From: DAIODI01 sp046349255
Lineage (GTDB): Bacteria > Pseudomonadota > Alphaproteobacteria > Rhizobiales > Aestuariivirgaceae
Direction: 5' to 3'
Assembly: GCA_046349255.1 (NCBI GenBank)
Contig: JAXMCR010000003.1
Coordinates: 930,001 to 994,000, forward strand
DNA: 64,000 nt
This document shows positions 8,930-16,232 of the stretch, one piece after another; within the stretch, counting starts at the first letter, position 1, and each line of letters opens with the position of its first letter. Under the pieces are notes generated by a model. The model was not told the origin of the DNA and ran no database searches. It saw only the letters and a program-made list of their open reading frames with translations. Made by a program: the position numbers and the translations under genes.

Positions 8930-9217
8930 CTAGCGGTTCAGCGTGTCGTAGAGGTCGAGCCAGTCCGGATTGAACGACGATACGAGGTTGTTCTTCCAGC
9001 GCCTCGACCAGTGCTTGATCGCCTTCTCGCGCTGGATCACCACGAGGACGTCTTCGTGCCGTTCGTAGAAGACGAGCGCGGTGAGGCCGTACCGCGATGT
9101 GAACCCGTCGATCTGTCCGAACCGATGCTCGTAGGCGCGCCGCTGCAGGTGGGTCGTTACGCCTACGTACAGCAGACGGCGGCGGTGGTCGCTCATCATG
9201 TAGACGAAGGCGCTCAT
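8930..9217 (-). CDS. Small GIY-YIG nuclease-domain protein (COG2827 type)
   Basis: A 95-residue single-domain GIY-YIG protein. VYMM at residues 5-8 stands in the GIY position and LYVGV at 16-20 in the YIG position. The helix with Arg (HLQRRAYEH) follows, then a C-terminal QREKAIKHWSRRWK motif and NPDWLDLYD, as in short UPF0213-like nucleases of alphaproteobacteria. The family is predicted to cut DNA, but the cellular role of these short forms is poorly known. It is oriented against the cobalamin operons and lies between inverted hairpin repeats whose stems end within a few bases of its stop and 35 bases from its start. Confidence 0.88.
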   Translation of the reverse strand: MSAFVYMMSDHRRRLLYVGVTTHLQRRAYEHRFGQIDGFTSRYGLTALVFYERHEDVLVVIQREKAIKHWSRRWKNNLVSSFNPDWLDLYDTLNR

Positions 9218-9251
9218 TTAAATTCAACCTTAGGATGCAATTCTGATAGCG

Positions 9252-9286
9252 GAAAGGATGGCCGGGTCAAGCCCGGCCATGATGGT
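9252..9286 (-). repeat. Dispersed hairpin repeat, copy 3
   Basis: GAAAGGATGGCCGGG-TCAAG-CCCGGCCATGATGG is the reverse complement of copy 2 apart from the outermost bases. It lies just upstream of the GIY-YIG start codon, in inverted orientation to copy 2. Confidence 0.88.
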
Positions 9287-9293
9287 GGGCACG

Positions 9294-9457
9294 CCTCTTC
9301 CCGTCAGGCCCGGGCTTCCCCTCCCCGTCCTCACCGGCCTTCCCCTCCCCGTCCTCCCGGCCTTTCCCTCCCCGTCATCACCAGGCTTCCCCTCCCCGTC
9401 CTCACCGTGCTTCCCCTCCTCATCCTCCCGGCCTTACCCTCCCCGTCGTCACCGGGC
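9294..9457 (+). repeat. Minisatellite of 23-24 bp units derived from the hairpin repeat
   Basis: Six and a half tandem units of the form TTCCCCTCCCCGTCCTCACC-GGSC start at 9316, 9340, 9363, 9387, 9411 and 9434, with a partial unit before. The end of each unit (CCGTCNTCACCGGGC) matches the outer arm of the hairpin repeat, and the last unit runs directly into a full repeat copy at 9444. Both strands give open frames of low-complexity peptides, which are not considered genes. Confidence 0.85.
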
Positions 9458-9478
9458 TTGACCCGGTGATCCTTTCAC
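9444..9478 (+). repeat. Dispersed hairpin repeat, copy 4
   Basis: CGTCGTCACCGGG-CTTGA-CCCGGTGATCCTTTCACC has the stem TCACCGGG/CCCGGTGA. It has the same flanks as other copies but a different, still self-complementary, stem. It forms the downstream end of the minisatellite. Confidence 0.8.
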
Positions 9479-9738
9479 CAGCCTCCAGAACACGCTGCGA
9501 AGCCGCTTCCCGCCGGTCACCCGTCGCCCCGGCCTTGACCCCGGGGGTTGCGCGTCGTTAAGGTCCGCGCCGACTTGAGCAGCGTTCCTCCGCGACAGGA
9601 ACTGGAAGCAACTCCGGTGCAGCCGACCCAACTCGGGGGCCAATTCCGGAAGCTGACTTGACCCCGAAGCCGGCGACATCCGGCTTTCCGGTTGCGAACC
9701 CTGCCGACACGCGAAGGCTTAGGAGAGAGCGCCGGACC
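9479..9738. other. Intergenic leader of the cbiX operon
   Basis: 260 bases without a supported gene. A degenerate repeat-like segment (CCCCGGCCTTGACCCCGGGGG, about 9526-9546) is visible. No second cobalamin riboswitch could be recognised here: the B12 box and the GCCACTG element are absent. The promoter of the cbiX-cobM operon probably lies here but no convincing -35/-10 pair was seen. Confidence 0.4.
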
Positions 9739-10917
9739 ATGCCCCACGATCATTCGTCTAAGGAACGTCTCGGCGTCATGCTGTGCGGCCACGGCAGCCG
9801 CAACAAGCTCGCCGTCGACGAGTTCGCCAACCTCGCTCGCGGGCTGAAGCGCGTGATCCCCGATCTTCCGGTGGAGTACGGCTACCTCGAGTTCGCGAAG
9901 CCCGTGATCCGCGACGGGCTCGACTCTCTTCGCGCGCAAGGCGTGACGCGCGTGCTGGCCGTGCCGGGCATGCTGTTCGCCGCCGGCCACGCGAAGAACG
10001 ACATCCCCTCGGTGCTCAACACGTACGCGGCCGAGACGGGCCTGAAAATCCAGTACGGGCGCGAGCTCGGCGTCGACCTCAAGATGATCCAGGCGGCGGG
10101 GGCGCGCATTCGCGAGGCGCTCGAGAAGGCGGGCTCCTCGGTGCCCATCGAGGAGACGATGTTGGTGGTCGTCGGTCGCGGCGCGTCCGACCCGGACGCC
10201 AACTCGAACGTCGCCAAGGTGATGCGCATGCTGTGGGAAGGGTTCGGCTTCGGCTGGGGCGAGACGTTCTATTCGGGCGTCACCTTCCCGCTCGTCGAGC
10301 CGGGCCTGCGCCACGCCGTGAAGATGGGCTTCAAGCGCATCGTCGTGTTCCCCTACTTCCTGTTCACCGGCGTGCTGGTGAGCCGCATCTACCGCCACAC
10401 CGACATCGTCGCCGCCGAAAACCCCGGCATCGAGTTCGTGAAGGCCGGCTACCTCAACGATCATCCGCTGGTGCTCGAAACGTTCCGCGAGCGCGTGAAC
10501 CAGGTGATCACCGGCGACGTCAACATGAACTGCTCGCTGTGCAAGTACCGCGCGCAGGTGCTGGGCTTCGAGGCCGAGGTGGGCGCGCCGCAGCAAAGCC
10601 ACCACCATCACGTGGAGGGCGTGGGCGCGGGCTGCAATCTCTGCACCGGCGAGTGCACCGGAGCCTGCCAGAACGAGGTGCACGTGCACCCGGGCCAGGC
10701 GCCGCATTCGCACGCGCACGGGCATGACCACGACCATGATCACGGGCACGGGCACCATCACCACGACCATGATCATCCGCACACGCATGATCACGCGCAT
10801 GATCATGCGCACGGGCATGAGCACGGGCATGACCACGCGCACGACCATGGGCACCATCACCATCCCTATCCGCATGCGAACCATCCGCTGGGGCCGCGCA
10901 CGCTGAGGAAAGCCTGA
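9739..10917 (+). CDS. cbiX: CbiX-type sirohydrochlorin cobaltochelatase with Cys cluster and His-rich tail
   Basis: A 392-residue class II chelatase of the CbiX/SirB family. It starts with the active-site segment LCGHGSRNK (residues 15-23) and has a second domain-like half (VVVGRGASDPDAN). An M-x-C-x-x-C motif (MNCSLC, 263-268) is followed by C299-x2-C-x3-C-x3-C310. The M-x-C-x-x-C form matches the Fe-S motif known from Bacillus megaterium CbiX. The last ~70 residues are extremely His/Asp-rich and probably store or collect cobalt. It should insert cobalt into sirohydrochlorin (early insertion). The ATG at 9739 gives the typical N-terminus. It heads a tight operon; cobH begins four bases after its stop. 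Confidence 0.92.
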   Translation: MPHDHSSKERLGVMLCGHGSRNKLAVDEFANLARGLKRVIPDLPVEYGYLEFAKPVIRDGLDSLRAQGVTRVLAVPGMLFAAGHAKNDIPSVLNTYAAETGLKIQYGRELGVDLKMIQAAGARIREALEKAGSSVPIEETMLVVVGRGASDPDANSNVAKVMRMLWEGFGFGWGETFYSGVTFPLVEPGLRHAVKMGFKRIVVFPYFLFTGVLVSRIYRHTDIVAAENPGIEFVKAGYLNDHPLVLETFRERVNQVITGDVNMNCSLCKYRAQVLGFEAEVGAPQQSHHHHVEGVGAGCNLCTGECTGACQNEVHVHPGQAPHSHAHGHDHDHDHGHGHHHHDHDHPHTHDHAHDHAHGHEHGHDHAHDHGHHHHPYPHANHPLGPRTLRKA

Positions 10918-10921
10918 GGCG

Positions 10922-11548
10922 GTGGACTACCTGCGCGATCCGCAAGCGATCTACGACCGCTCGTTCTCGATCATCCGCGCGGAAGCGGCATTGGCGCGGT
11001 TGCCGGCCGACATCGAGGCGATCGCCATCCGCCTGATGCACGCGAGCGGCATGACCGACCTCGCCGCCGACCTGCGGTTCGACCCGCGCGTCGGCGAGGC
11101 CGTGCGCGGCGCGCTCAATGCCGGCGGCACGGTGTTCGCCGATTGCGAGATGGCGAAGGCGGCGATCATCGCCCGCTACCTGCCGGCCGCGGCCGGTATC
11201 GTATGCACACTGAACGATCCGCGCGTGCCGGAACTCGCGAAGGCGCACGGCACCACGCGCTCGGCCGCCGCCGTTCACCTGTGGCAGCCGAAGCTCGAAG
11301 GCAGCGTGGTGGTGATCGGCAATGCGCCGACCGCGCTGTTTTCGCTGCTCGAAGCGCTGGACGCCGGGGCGCCGAAACCTGCGGCGATCATCGCGATGCC
11401 GGTGGGCTTCGTCGGTGCGGCGGAATCGAAGGCGGAGCTTGCCGCGAACCCGCGCGGCGTGCCGTTCGTCACCCTGCTCGGCCGGCGCGGCGGTTCGGCG
11501 ATGGCGGGCGCTGCGCTCAACGCCATCCTGGCGGACATAAACCCGTGA
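10922..11548 (+). CDS. cobH: CobH/CbiC, precorrin-8X methylmutase
   Basis: A 208-residue enzyme that moves the methyl group from C11 to C12 to give hydrogenobyrinate or its cobalt form. The catalytic His is H40 in RLMHASG. The conserved DPRVGEAVRGAL and the C-terminal MPVGFVGAAESK segment are present. The start is a GTG four bases after the cbiX stop. The stop overlaps the GTG of cobL by three bases (GTGA), so the genes are translationally coupled. Confidence 0.95.
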   Translation: MDYLRDPQAIYDRSFSIIRAEAALARLPADIEAIAIRLMHASGMTDLAADLRFDPRVGEAVRGALNAGGTVFADCEMAKAAIIARYLPAAAGIVCTLNDPRVPELAKAHGTTRSAAAVHLWQPKLEGSVVVIGNAPTALFSLLEALDAGAPKPAAIIAMPVGFVGAAESKAELAANPRGVPFVTLLGRRGGSAMAGAALNAILADINP

Positions 11549-12756
11549 GCGCGCCCTTCATCACGCTCGTCGGCATCGGCGAGGACGGCTTTGCCGGACT
11601 CTCCGACGCCGCCCGCCGGGCGATCGCGGACGCCGACCATCTCGTGGGCTCCGAGCGCCACCTCGCGCTCGCCGGCGAGGCGAAAGCGCAACGCCATCCC
11701 TGGCCGACGCCGCTCGAGACGCTGTTCGATGCAATCGAGGGCTGGCGCAACAGCCGCGTGGTGATCCTCGCGACCGGCGACCCGATGACGTTCGGCGTAG
11801 GCAAGAAGCTGCTCACGCGATTTTCCGCACACGACATGATCGTGCTGCCCGCGCCCTCGGCCTTCGCGCTCGCGGCCGCCCGCCTCGGCTGGCCGGTGCA
11901 GGACGTCGACACCGTGTCGCTGCACGGCCGCCCGGCGAGCCTGATCGAACCGCTGATCGCGCCGGGCAACCGCATCCTGGCGCTCACCAACGACGGCGGC
12001 ACCATCGCCGAAGTCGCGGCGCGACTCGTGAAGCGCGGCTTTCACGACAGTGTGCTGACGATTCTCGAGAACATGGGCGGCCCCGCCGAGGCCGTGCACC
12101 GGCTCCTCGCGCGCGAGGTGGGTACGCGCTCGTTCGGCCCGTTCAACACGCTGGCGATCGATTGCGTCGCCCGCCGCGACGCGGTGCTCCTGCCGCGCGT
12201 CCCCGGCCTGCCGGACGGCGCATTCCTGCACGACGGGCAGATGACCAAGCGCGAGGTCCGCGCCGCGACGCTTGCCGCGCTCCAGCCTGCGCCGGATCTC
12301 CTGCTGTGGGACGTGGGCGCAGGCTGCGGTTCGATCGCGATCGAGTGGATGCGCTCGGCCCGCAACGCGCAGGCCATCGCCTTCGAGCGCGATCCGAAGC
12401 GGCTCGAGATGATCTCCGCCAACGCCGATGCGCTCGGCGCGCCGCGGCTGAAGATCGTGCCCGGCGCGCTGCCCGATACGCTGCGCGGCCAGCCTTCGCC
12501 CGATGCCGCCTTCATCGGCGGGGCGATCGGCGACGAGGGCGTGTTCGACGCCGTGTGGCGGGCGCTGAAGCCCGGCGGCCTCCTCGTCGCCAACACCGTG
12601 TCGCTCGACGGCGAGGCGCGCGCGCTCGATCTCCATGCCGTACACGGAGGAGATCTGGTGCGCATCGACGTCTCGCACCTCGAGCGGATCGGCGGCATGC
12701 GGGTGCTGCGCCCGCGCATGGCGGTGCTGCAGTGGCGGACGCAGAAGCCATGGTGA
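11545..12756 (+). CDS. cobL: CobL (CbiE-CbiT fusion), precorrin-6Y C5,15-methyltransferase (decarboxylating)
   Basis: A 403-residue bifunctional enzyme. The N-terminal CbiE-type tetrapyrrole methylase (about 1-200) carries ATGDPMTFGVGKKLL. The C-terminal CbiT domain begins at MTKREVRAA (residue 233), with the SAM-binding DVGAGCGSIAIEW from residue 256. It methylates C5 and C15 and decarboxylates the C12 acetate. The GTG start overlaps the cobH stop; the long upstream in-frame extension lies inside cobH. Its stop overlaps the cobI ATG. Confidence 0.95.
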   Translation: MSAPFITLVGIGEDGFAGLSDAARRAIADADHLVGSERHLALAGEAKAQRHPWPTPLETLFDAIEGWRNSRVVILATGDPMTFGVGKKLLTRFSAHDMIVLPAPSAFALAAARLGWPVQDVDTVSLHGRPASLIEPLIAPGNRILALTNDGGTIAEVAARLVKRGFHDSVLTILENMGGPAEAVHRLLAREVGTRSFGPFNTLAIDCVARRDAVLLPRVPGLPDGAFLHDGQMTKREVRAATLAALQPAPDLLLWDVGAGCGSIAIEWMRSARNAQAIAFERDPKRLEMISANADALGAPRLKIVPGALPDTLRGQPSPDAAFIGGAIGDEGVFDAVWRALKPGGLLVANTVSLDGEARALDLHAVHGGDLVRIDVSHLERIGGMRVLRPRMAVLQWRTQKPW

Positions 12757-13457
12757 AGAAGGGCACTCTTTACGGCCTCGGCGTCGGGCCGGGCGACCCG
12801 GAGCTCATAACCGTGAAGGCGTGGCGGCTGTTGTCGCTCGTGCCGGTGATCGCCTATCCGACCGCGAACGGCGAACCCTCGCTCGCCCGGCGCATCGCCG
12901 CGCCGTTCATCCCGGAGGATGCGGTGGAACTGCCGTTCGCCGTGCCGATGGAGAAGGAGCGCGCCCCCGCGCAGGCCGCCTATGCGCAGGCTGCCGCGGC
13001 CATCGCCGCGCACCTCGACGAGGGCCGCGACGTCGCGGTGCTGTGCGAGGGCGATCCGTTTTTCTACGGCAGTTTCATGTACTTGCATCAGCGTCTTGAA
13101 TCGGACTACGAGGCTGTCGTGATCCCCGGCGTCTCCTCGCTCACCGCCACCGCCGCCGTGGTCGGGCGCCCGCTCGCCGCCCGCAACGATTGCCTGAAGG
13201 TTTTGCCGGCCCCGATCGGCCCGGAGAGGCTGGCGCAGGAGATCGAGGGCGCGGAGGCCGTCGCGATCATCAAGATCGGCCGCCACTTCGACATGGTGTT
13301 CCGTGTGCTGAACGATCTCGGGCTCGCCTCGCGCGCCGTGATCGTCGAGGCGGCGACACGCGAGGACCAGAAGATCACGCGGCTCTCCGAAGCCCCGCCG
13401 GGGTTCCGCCCCTACTTCTCGACGATCCTCGTCTACAAAGGCGGCGAGCCATGGTGA
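12750..13457 (+). CDS. cobI: CobI/CbiL, precorrin-2 C20-methyltransferase
   Basis: A 235-residue class III tetrapyrrole methylase. LYGLGVGPGDPELITVKA at the N-terminus is the family signature, and CEGDPFFYGSFMYLH and IPGVSSLTA follow. It methylates C20 of precorrin-2 or cobalt-factor II. The ATG overlaps the cobL stop and its own stop overlaps the next ATG. The long in-frame ORF starting inside cobL is not used. Confidence 0.95.
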   Translation: MVKKGTLYGLGVGPGDPELITVKAWRLLSLVPVIAYPTANGEPSLARRIAAPFIPEDAVELPFAVPMEKERAPAQAAYAQAAAAIAAHLDEGRDVAVLCEGDPFFYGSFMYLHQRLESDYEAVVIPGVSSLTATAAVVGRPLAARNDCLKVLPAPIGPERLAQEIEGAEAVAIIKIGRHFDMVFRVLNDLGLASRAVIVEAATREDQKITRLSEAPPGFRPYFSTILVYKGGEPW

Positions 13458-15211
13458 TCCGCCCGGCGATCGTGACCGTGACGGCATCGGCCCGCCCGCT
13501 CGCCGAGCGGCTGGCGCGCGAGCTTGCGGGCGACATTCTTCAGGGTGCGGAGCATTTTGCCGAGGCCTTCGCTGCCGGTTGGCCAGTCGTGGCGCTGTGC
13601 GCGGCGGGGATCGTGGTGCGCAAGCTCGCGCCCCACCTCGGCGACAAGCGCGACGAGCCGCCGGTGATCGCGGTGGCCGAGGACGGCTCGTCCGTGGTGC
13701 CGCTGCTCGGCGGCCATCGCGGCGCGAACGACCTCGCCCGCCGGATCGCCGCAATCACGGGCGGCGTGGCGGCGATTACCACCGCCTCCGACGTGCGCTT
13801 CGGCGTAGCGCTGGACCGCCCGCCCGCCGGCTATGCGCTGGCGAACCCGGACGACCACAAGACGTTCGCCGCCGATCTCCTTGCGGGCGCGAGCGTGCGG
13901 GTGAAGGGCGAGGCACCGTGGCTTGCCGCGCTGCCGCTGTCGCACGAGGGGCGGCTGTCGATCCTCGTGACCGAGCACAAGGTGCCAGGTGGCCCGCGCG
14001 CGTTGGTCTATAATCCGCGAACGCTCGCGCTGGGCGTTGGTTGCGAGCGCGGAACGTCCGCAGACGAACTGATCGGCCTCGTCGAGCGCGTGCTCGACGA
14101 GGAGGGACTGGCGCGCGCGGCGGTGGCGGGCGTGTTCTCGCTCGACCTCAAGGCCGACGAGGCGGCGATCCACGCGCTCGGCCGCCATCTCGGCGTACCC
14201 GTGCGCTTCTTCGACGCGCAGCGTCTTGATGCGGAATCGCCGCGCCTGAAGAACCCGTCGCCCGTGGTGAAGGCGGAAGTGGGCTGCCCCGGTGTCGCGG
14301 AGGGCGCAGCGCTCGCTGCCGCCGGCCCGGCCGCGGACCTGATCGTCGAGAAGACCAAGAGCGCGCGCGCCACCTGCGCCATCGCCCGCGCCGATCATCC
14401 GATCACGGAGCTTTCGGGCCGGGCGCGCGGCAGCGTGACGGTCGTGGGCCTCGGTCCCGGCGGGCCGGAGTGGCGCAGCCCCGAGGCCGCGGAGGCGCTG
14501 CGCGCCGCGACCGACTGGGTGGGCTACGGGCTCTACCTCGACCTCGCCGCCGATCTCCGCACCGCGCAGGTCGAGCACCGCTTCCCGCTCGGCGCGGAAG
14601 AGGACCGCGTCATCCGTGCCCTGACGATTGCCGGCGAGGGCCGCGACGTCGCGCTCGTCTGCTCGGGCGATTCCCAGATCTACGCCATGGCGGCGCTCGC
14701 CGCCGAGGTGCTGGATCCGGCGTCGGGCGCGTCGCTCCCCGATGCGGCGCGCCGCGCGGAGCTGAAGGTCGTGCCCGGCATCTCGGCGTTCCAGGCGGCG
14801 TCCGCCAAGGCCGGCGCGCTCATCGGCCACGATTTCTGCTGCATCTCGCTCTCCGATCTCCTCACGCCGTGGGAGGTGATCGAGCAGCGCCTGAAGGCTG
14901 CGGCGGACGGCGATTTCGTCGTCGCGTTCTACAATCCGCGCTCGCTGAAGCGCACCGACCAGCTTGCGCGCGCGATTCGACTCCTGAAACCGCGCCGGCG
15001 TGCCGACACGCCGGTGATCGTCGCTTCGAACGTCGGCCGCCCCGACGAGCGCATCGCAATCACCACGATCCAAGACTTCGATCCCGAAACCGTCGACATG
15101 CTGACGATCGTGCTCGTCGGCTCCTCCATCAGCCGCACCTTTTCGCGAGGAGATGGCAGAACCGTCGCCTACACGCCGCGCGGCTACGCGAAGAAGAGAG
15201 AGACACGATGA
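13451..15211 (+). CDS. cobJ: CbiG-CobJ fusion: cobalt-precorrin-5A hydrolase and precorrin-3B C17-methyltransferase
   Basis: A 586-residue fusion. Residues 1 to about 320 form CbiG: an N-domain (AAGIVVRKLAPHLGDK, LLGGHRGANDLAR), a mid region, and a C-domain (LALGVGCERGTSADEL, VEKTKSARATCAIA). Residues from about 328 form CobJ/CbiH, starting SVTVVGLGPGGPEW and including YNPRSLKRTDQL. CbiG opens the delta-lactone of cobalt-precorrin-5A in the early-cobalt route; CobJ contracts the ring after C17 methylation. A complete CbiG beside CobN is notable. The ATG overlaps the cobI stop; no cobG is visible nearby. Confidence 0.93.
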   Translation: MVIRPAIVTVTASARPLAERLARELAGDILQGAEHFAEAFAAGWPVVALCAAGIVVRKLAPHLGDKRDEPPVIAVAEDGSSVVPLLGGHRGANDLARRIAAITGGVAAITTASDVRFGVALDRPPAGYALANPDDHKTFAADLLAGASVRVKGEAPWLAALPLSHEGRLSILVTEHKVPGGPRALVYNPRTLALGVGCERGTSADELIGLVERVLDEEGLARAAVAGVFSLDLKADEAAIHALGRHLGVPVRFFDAQRLDAESPRLKNPSPVVKAEVGCPGVAEGAALAAAGPAADLIVEKTKSARATCAIARADHPITELSGRARGSVTVVGLGPGGPEWRSPEAAEALRAATDWVGYGLYLDLAADLRTAQVEHRFPLGAEEDRVIRALTIAGEGRDVALVCSGDSQIYAMAALAAEVLDPASGASLPDAARRAELKVVPGISAFQAASAKAGALIGHDFCCISLSDLLTPWEVIEQRLKAAADGDFVVAFYNPRSLKRTDQLARAIRLLKPRRRADTPVIVASNVGRPDERIAITTIQDFDPETVDMLTIVLVGSSISRTFSRGDGRTVAYTPRGYAKKRETR

Positions 15212-15978
15212 CCGTCCACTTCATCGGCGCCGGCCCCGGCGCGCCCGACCTCATCACCGTGCGCGGGCTGAAACTGATCCAGTCGTGTCGCGTGTGCCTC
15301 TACGCCGGGTCGCTGGTGCCGCCGGAGATCGTCGCGGCGGCGCCGGAGGGCGCGCGCGTGATCGACACGGCGTCGATGCACCTTGACGAGATCATCGCCG
15401 AGATCGAGGCGGCGCACGCGAAGGGGCAGGACGTGGCGCGCGTCCATTCCGGCGATCCCTCCTTGTACGGAGCGATCGCCGAGCAGATGCGCCGGCTCGA
15501 CGCGCTGCGCATCCCCTACGACGTGTGCCCCGGCGTTCCCGCCTACGCGGCGGCCGCGGCGCTCCTCAAGCAGGAGCTGACGCTGCCCGAGATCGCGCAG
15601 ACGATCATCCTCACACGGACCACCATGCAGGCCTCCGAGATGCCCGAGGGCGAGGATCTCGCGACGCTCGGCCGCTCGAAGGCGACGCTTGCGATCCACC
15701 TGTCGATCCGCAACCTCGCGCTGATCGAGCGCGAGCTCACACCGCACTACGGCGCGGACTGCCCGGTGATCGTCGTCTACCGCGCCACCTGGCCCGACCA
15801 GCAGGTGATCCACGGCACGCTCGCGACGATCGCGAAGAAGGTGCGCGCCGCAAAGCTCACGCGCACGGCGCTGATCCTCGTCGGCCGCGTCTTGGGCGAG
15901 CAACGTTTCCGCGACTCCGCCCTCTACGACGCCGCCCACGAGCACGTCCTTCGAAACCGCAAGACGAAGAGCGCCTGA
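15208..15978 (+). CDS. cobM: CobM/CbiF, precorrin-4 C11-methyltransferase
   Basis: A 256-residue tetrapyrrole methylase with the N-terminal signature VHFIGAGPGAPDLITVRG, the acceptor-site YAGSLVPPE, the motif HSGDPSLYGAIAEQ and the CobM-specific TRTTMQASEMPEGE. It methylates C11 of precorrin-4. The ATG overlaps the end of the cbiG/cobJ gene (ATGA). It is the last gene of the cbiX operon and is followed by a cluster of hairpin repeats rather than a classical terminator. Confidence 0.95.
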   Translation: MTVHFIGAGPGAPDLITVRGLKLIQSCRVCLYAGSLVPPEIVAAAPEGARVIDTASMHLDEIIAEIEAAHAKGQDVARVHSGDPSLYGAIAEQMRRLDALRIPYDVCPGVPAYAAAAALLKQELTLPEIAQTIILTRTTMQASEMPEGEDLATLGRSKATLAIHLSIRNLALIERELTPHYGADCPVIVVYRATWPDQQVIHGTLATIAKKVRAAKLTRTALILVGRVLGEQRFRDSALYDAAHEHVLRNRKTKSA

Positions 15979-15981
15979 CCC

Positions 15982-16013
15982 AAAGGATCGCCGGCTCGAG
16001 GCCGGCGATGACG
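15982..16013 (-). repeat. Dispersed hairpin repeat, copy 5
   Basis: AAAGGATCGCCGGC-TCGA-GGCCGGCGATGACG has the stem ATCGCCGGC/GCCGGCGAT. It has the flanks of the family and a compensated stem, directly after cobM. Confidence 0.82.
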
Positions 16014-16072
16014 CTGGCGGCGTGGAGGCTCTCCCCCGCAAAGAGGGCGTGGATGCCTCCCCCCACACACAT

Positions 16073-16107
16073 CGTCATGGCCGGGCTTGACCCGGCCATC
16101 CTCTTCC
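16073..16107 (+). repeat. Dispersed hairpin repeat, copy 6
   Basis: CGTCATGGCCGGG-CTTGA-CCCGGCCATCCTCTTCC is identical to copy 2 over the stem and flanks. It faces copy 7 across only seven bases. Confidence 0.88.
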
Positions 16108-16114
16108 GAACGTG

Positions 16115-16147
16115 GAAAGGATCGCCGGCTCGAGGCCGGCGATGACG
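16115..16147 (-). repeat. Dispersed hairpin repeat, copy 7
   Basis: GAAAGGATCGCCGGC-TCGA-GGCCGGCGATGACG is a near copy of copy 5. Together with copy 6 it forms a facing pair of about 75 bp without any gene between, reminiscent of a REPIN doublet. Confidence 0.85.
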
Positions 16148-16178
16148 ATCGGGGTGTAGACGCCTCCGCCGCACACAT

Positions 16179-16213
16179 CGTCATGGCCGGGCTCGACCCG
16201 GCCAGCCTCTTCC
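16179..16213 (+). repeat. Dispersed hairpin repeat, copy 8
   Basis: CGTCATGGCCGGG-CTCGA-CCCGGCCAGCCTCTTCC. The spacer before it (GCCTCCGCCGCACACAT) resembles the spacer before copy 6 (GCCTCCCCCCACACACAT). The copy 5-6 and copy 7-8 blocks therefore look like a tandem duplication of a larger unit. Confidence 0.85.
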
Positions 16214-16232
16214 GCGCGCGACGAGGATCGCC

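Larger units (their letters stand above)
8891..9286 (-). mobile_element. Candidate small mobile unit: GIY-YIG gene bracketed by inverted hairpin repeats
   Basis: Copy 2 (8891-8925) and copy 3 (9252-9286) are inverted relative to each other and both have their ATCCTTTC ends facing the nuclease gene. The whole unit is about 396 bp. The geometry resembles terminal inverted repeats or a REP/RAYT-type unit, with a GIY-YIG nuclease replacing a transposase. The repeats and gene are directly visible; mobility is inference. No target-site duplication was recognised. Confidence 0.35.

Noticed and set aside
9258..9461. 67-residue Pro/Ser-rich ORF
   Set aside because: It consists of a hairpin repeat plus the minisatellite; no SD and no conservation expected.
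8835..9478. CRISPR array
   Set aside because: Repeats are hairpins with irregular spacing and alternating orientation; the tandem part has no unique spacers and no cas gene is present.
9479..9738. Possible second cobalamin riboswitch before cbiX
   Set aside because: Short similarity to GGTGC and GCCGAC only; the B12 box and central core are absent.
9517..10884. 455-residue minus-strand ORF rich in Met, Val and Arg
   Set aside because: It is fully antisense to cbiX; its odd composition is the mirror of the His/Asp-rich tail.
15924..16184. Small ORFs starting MAGSSPAMT or similar around the cobM-cobK gap
   Set aside because: They are chance translations of the hairpin repeats, a known annotation artefact.
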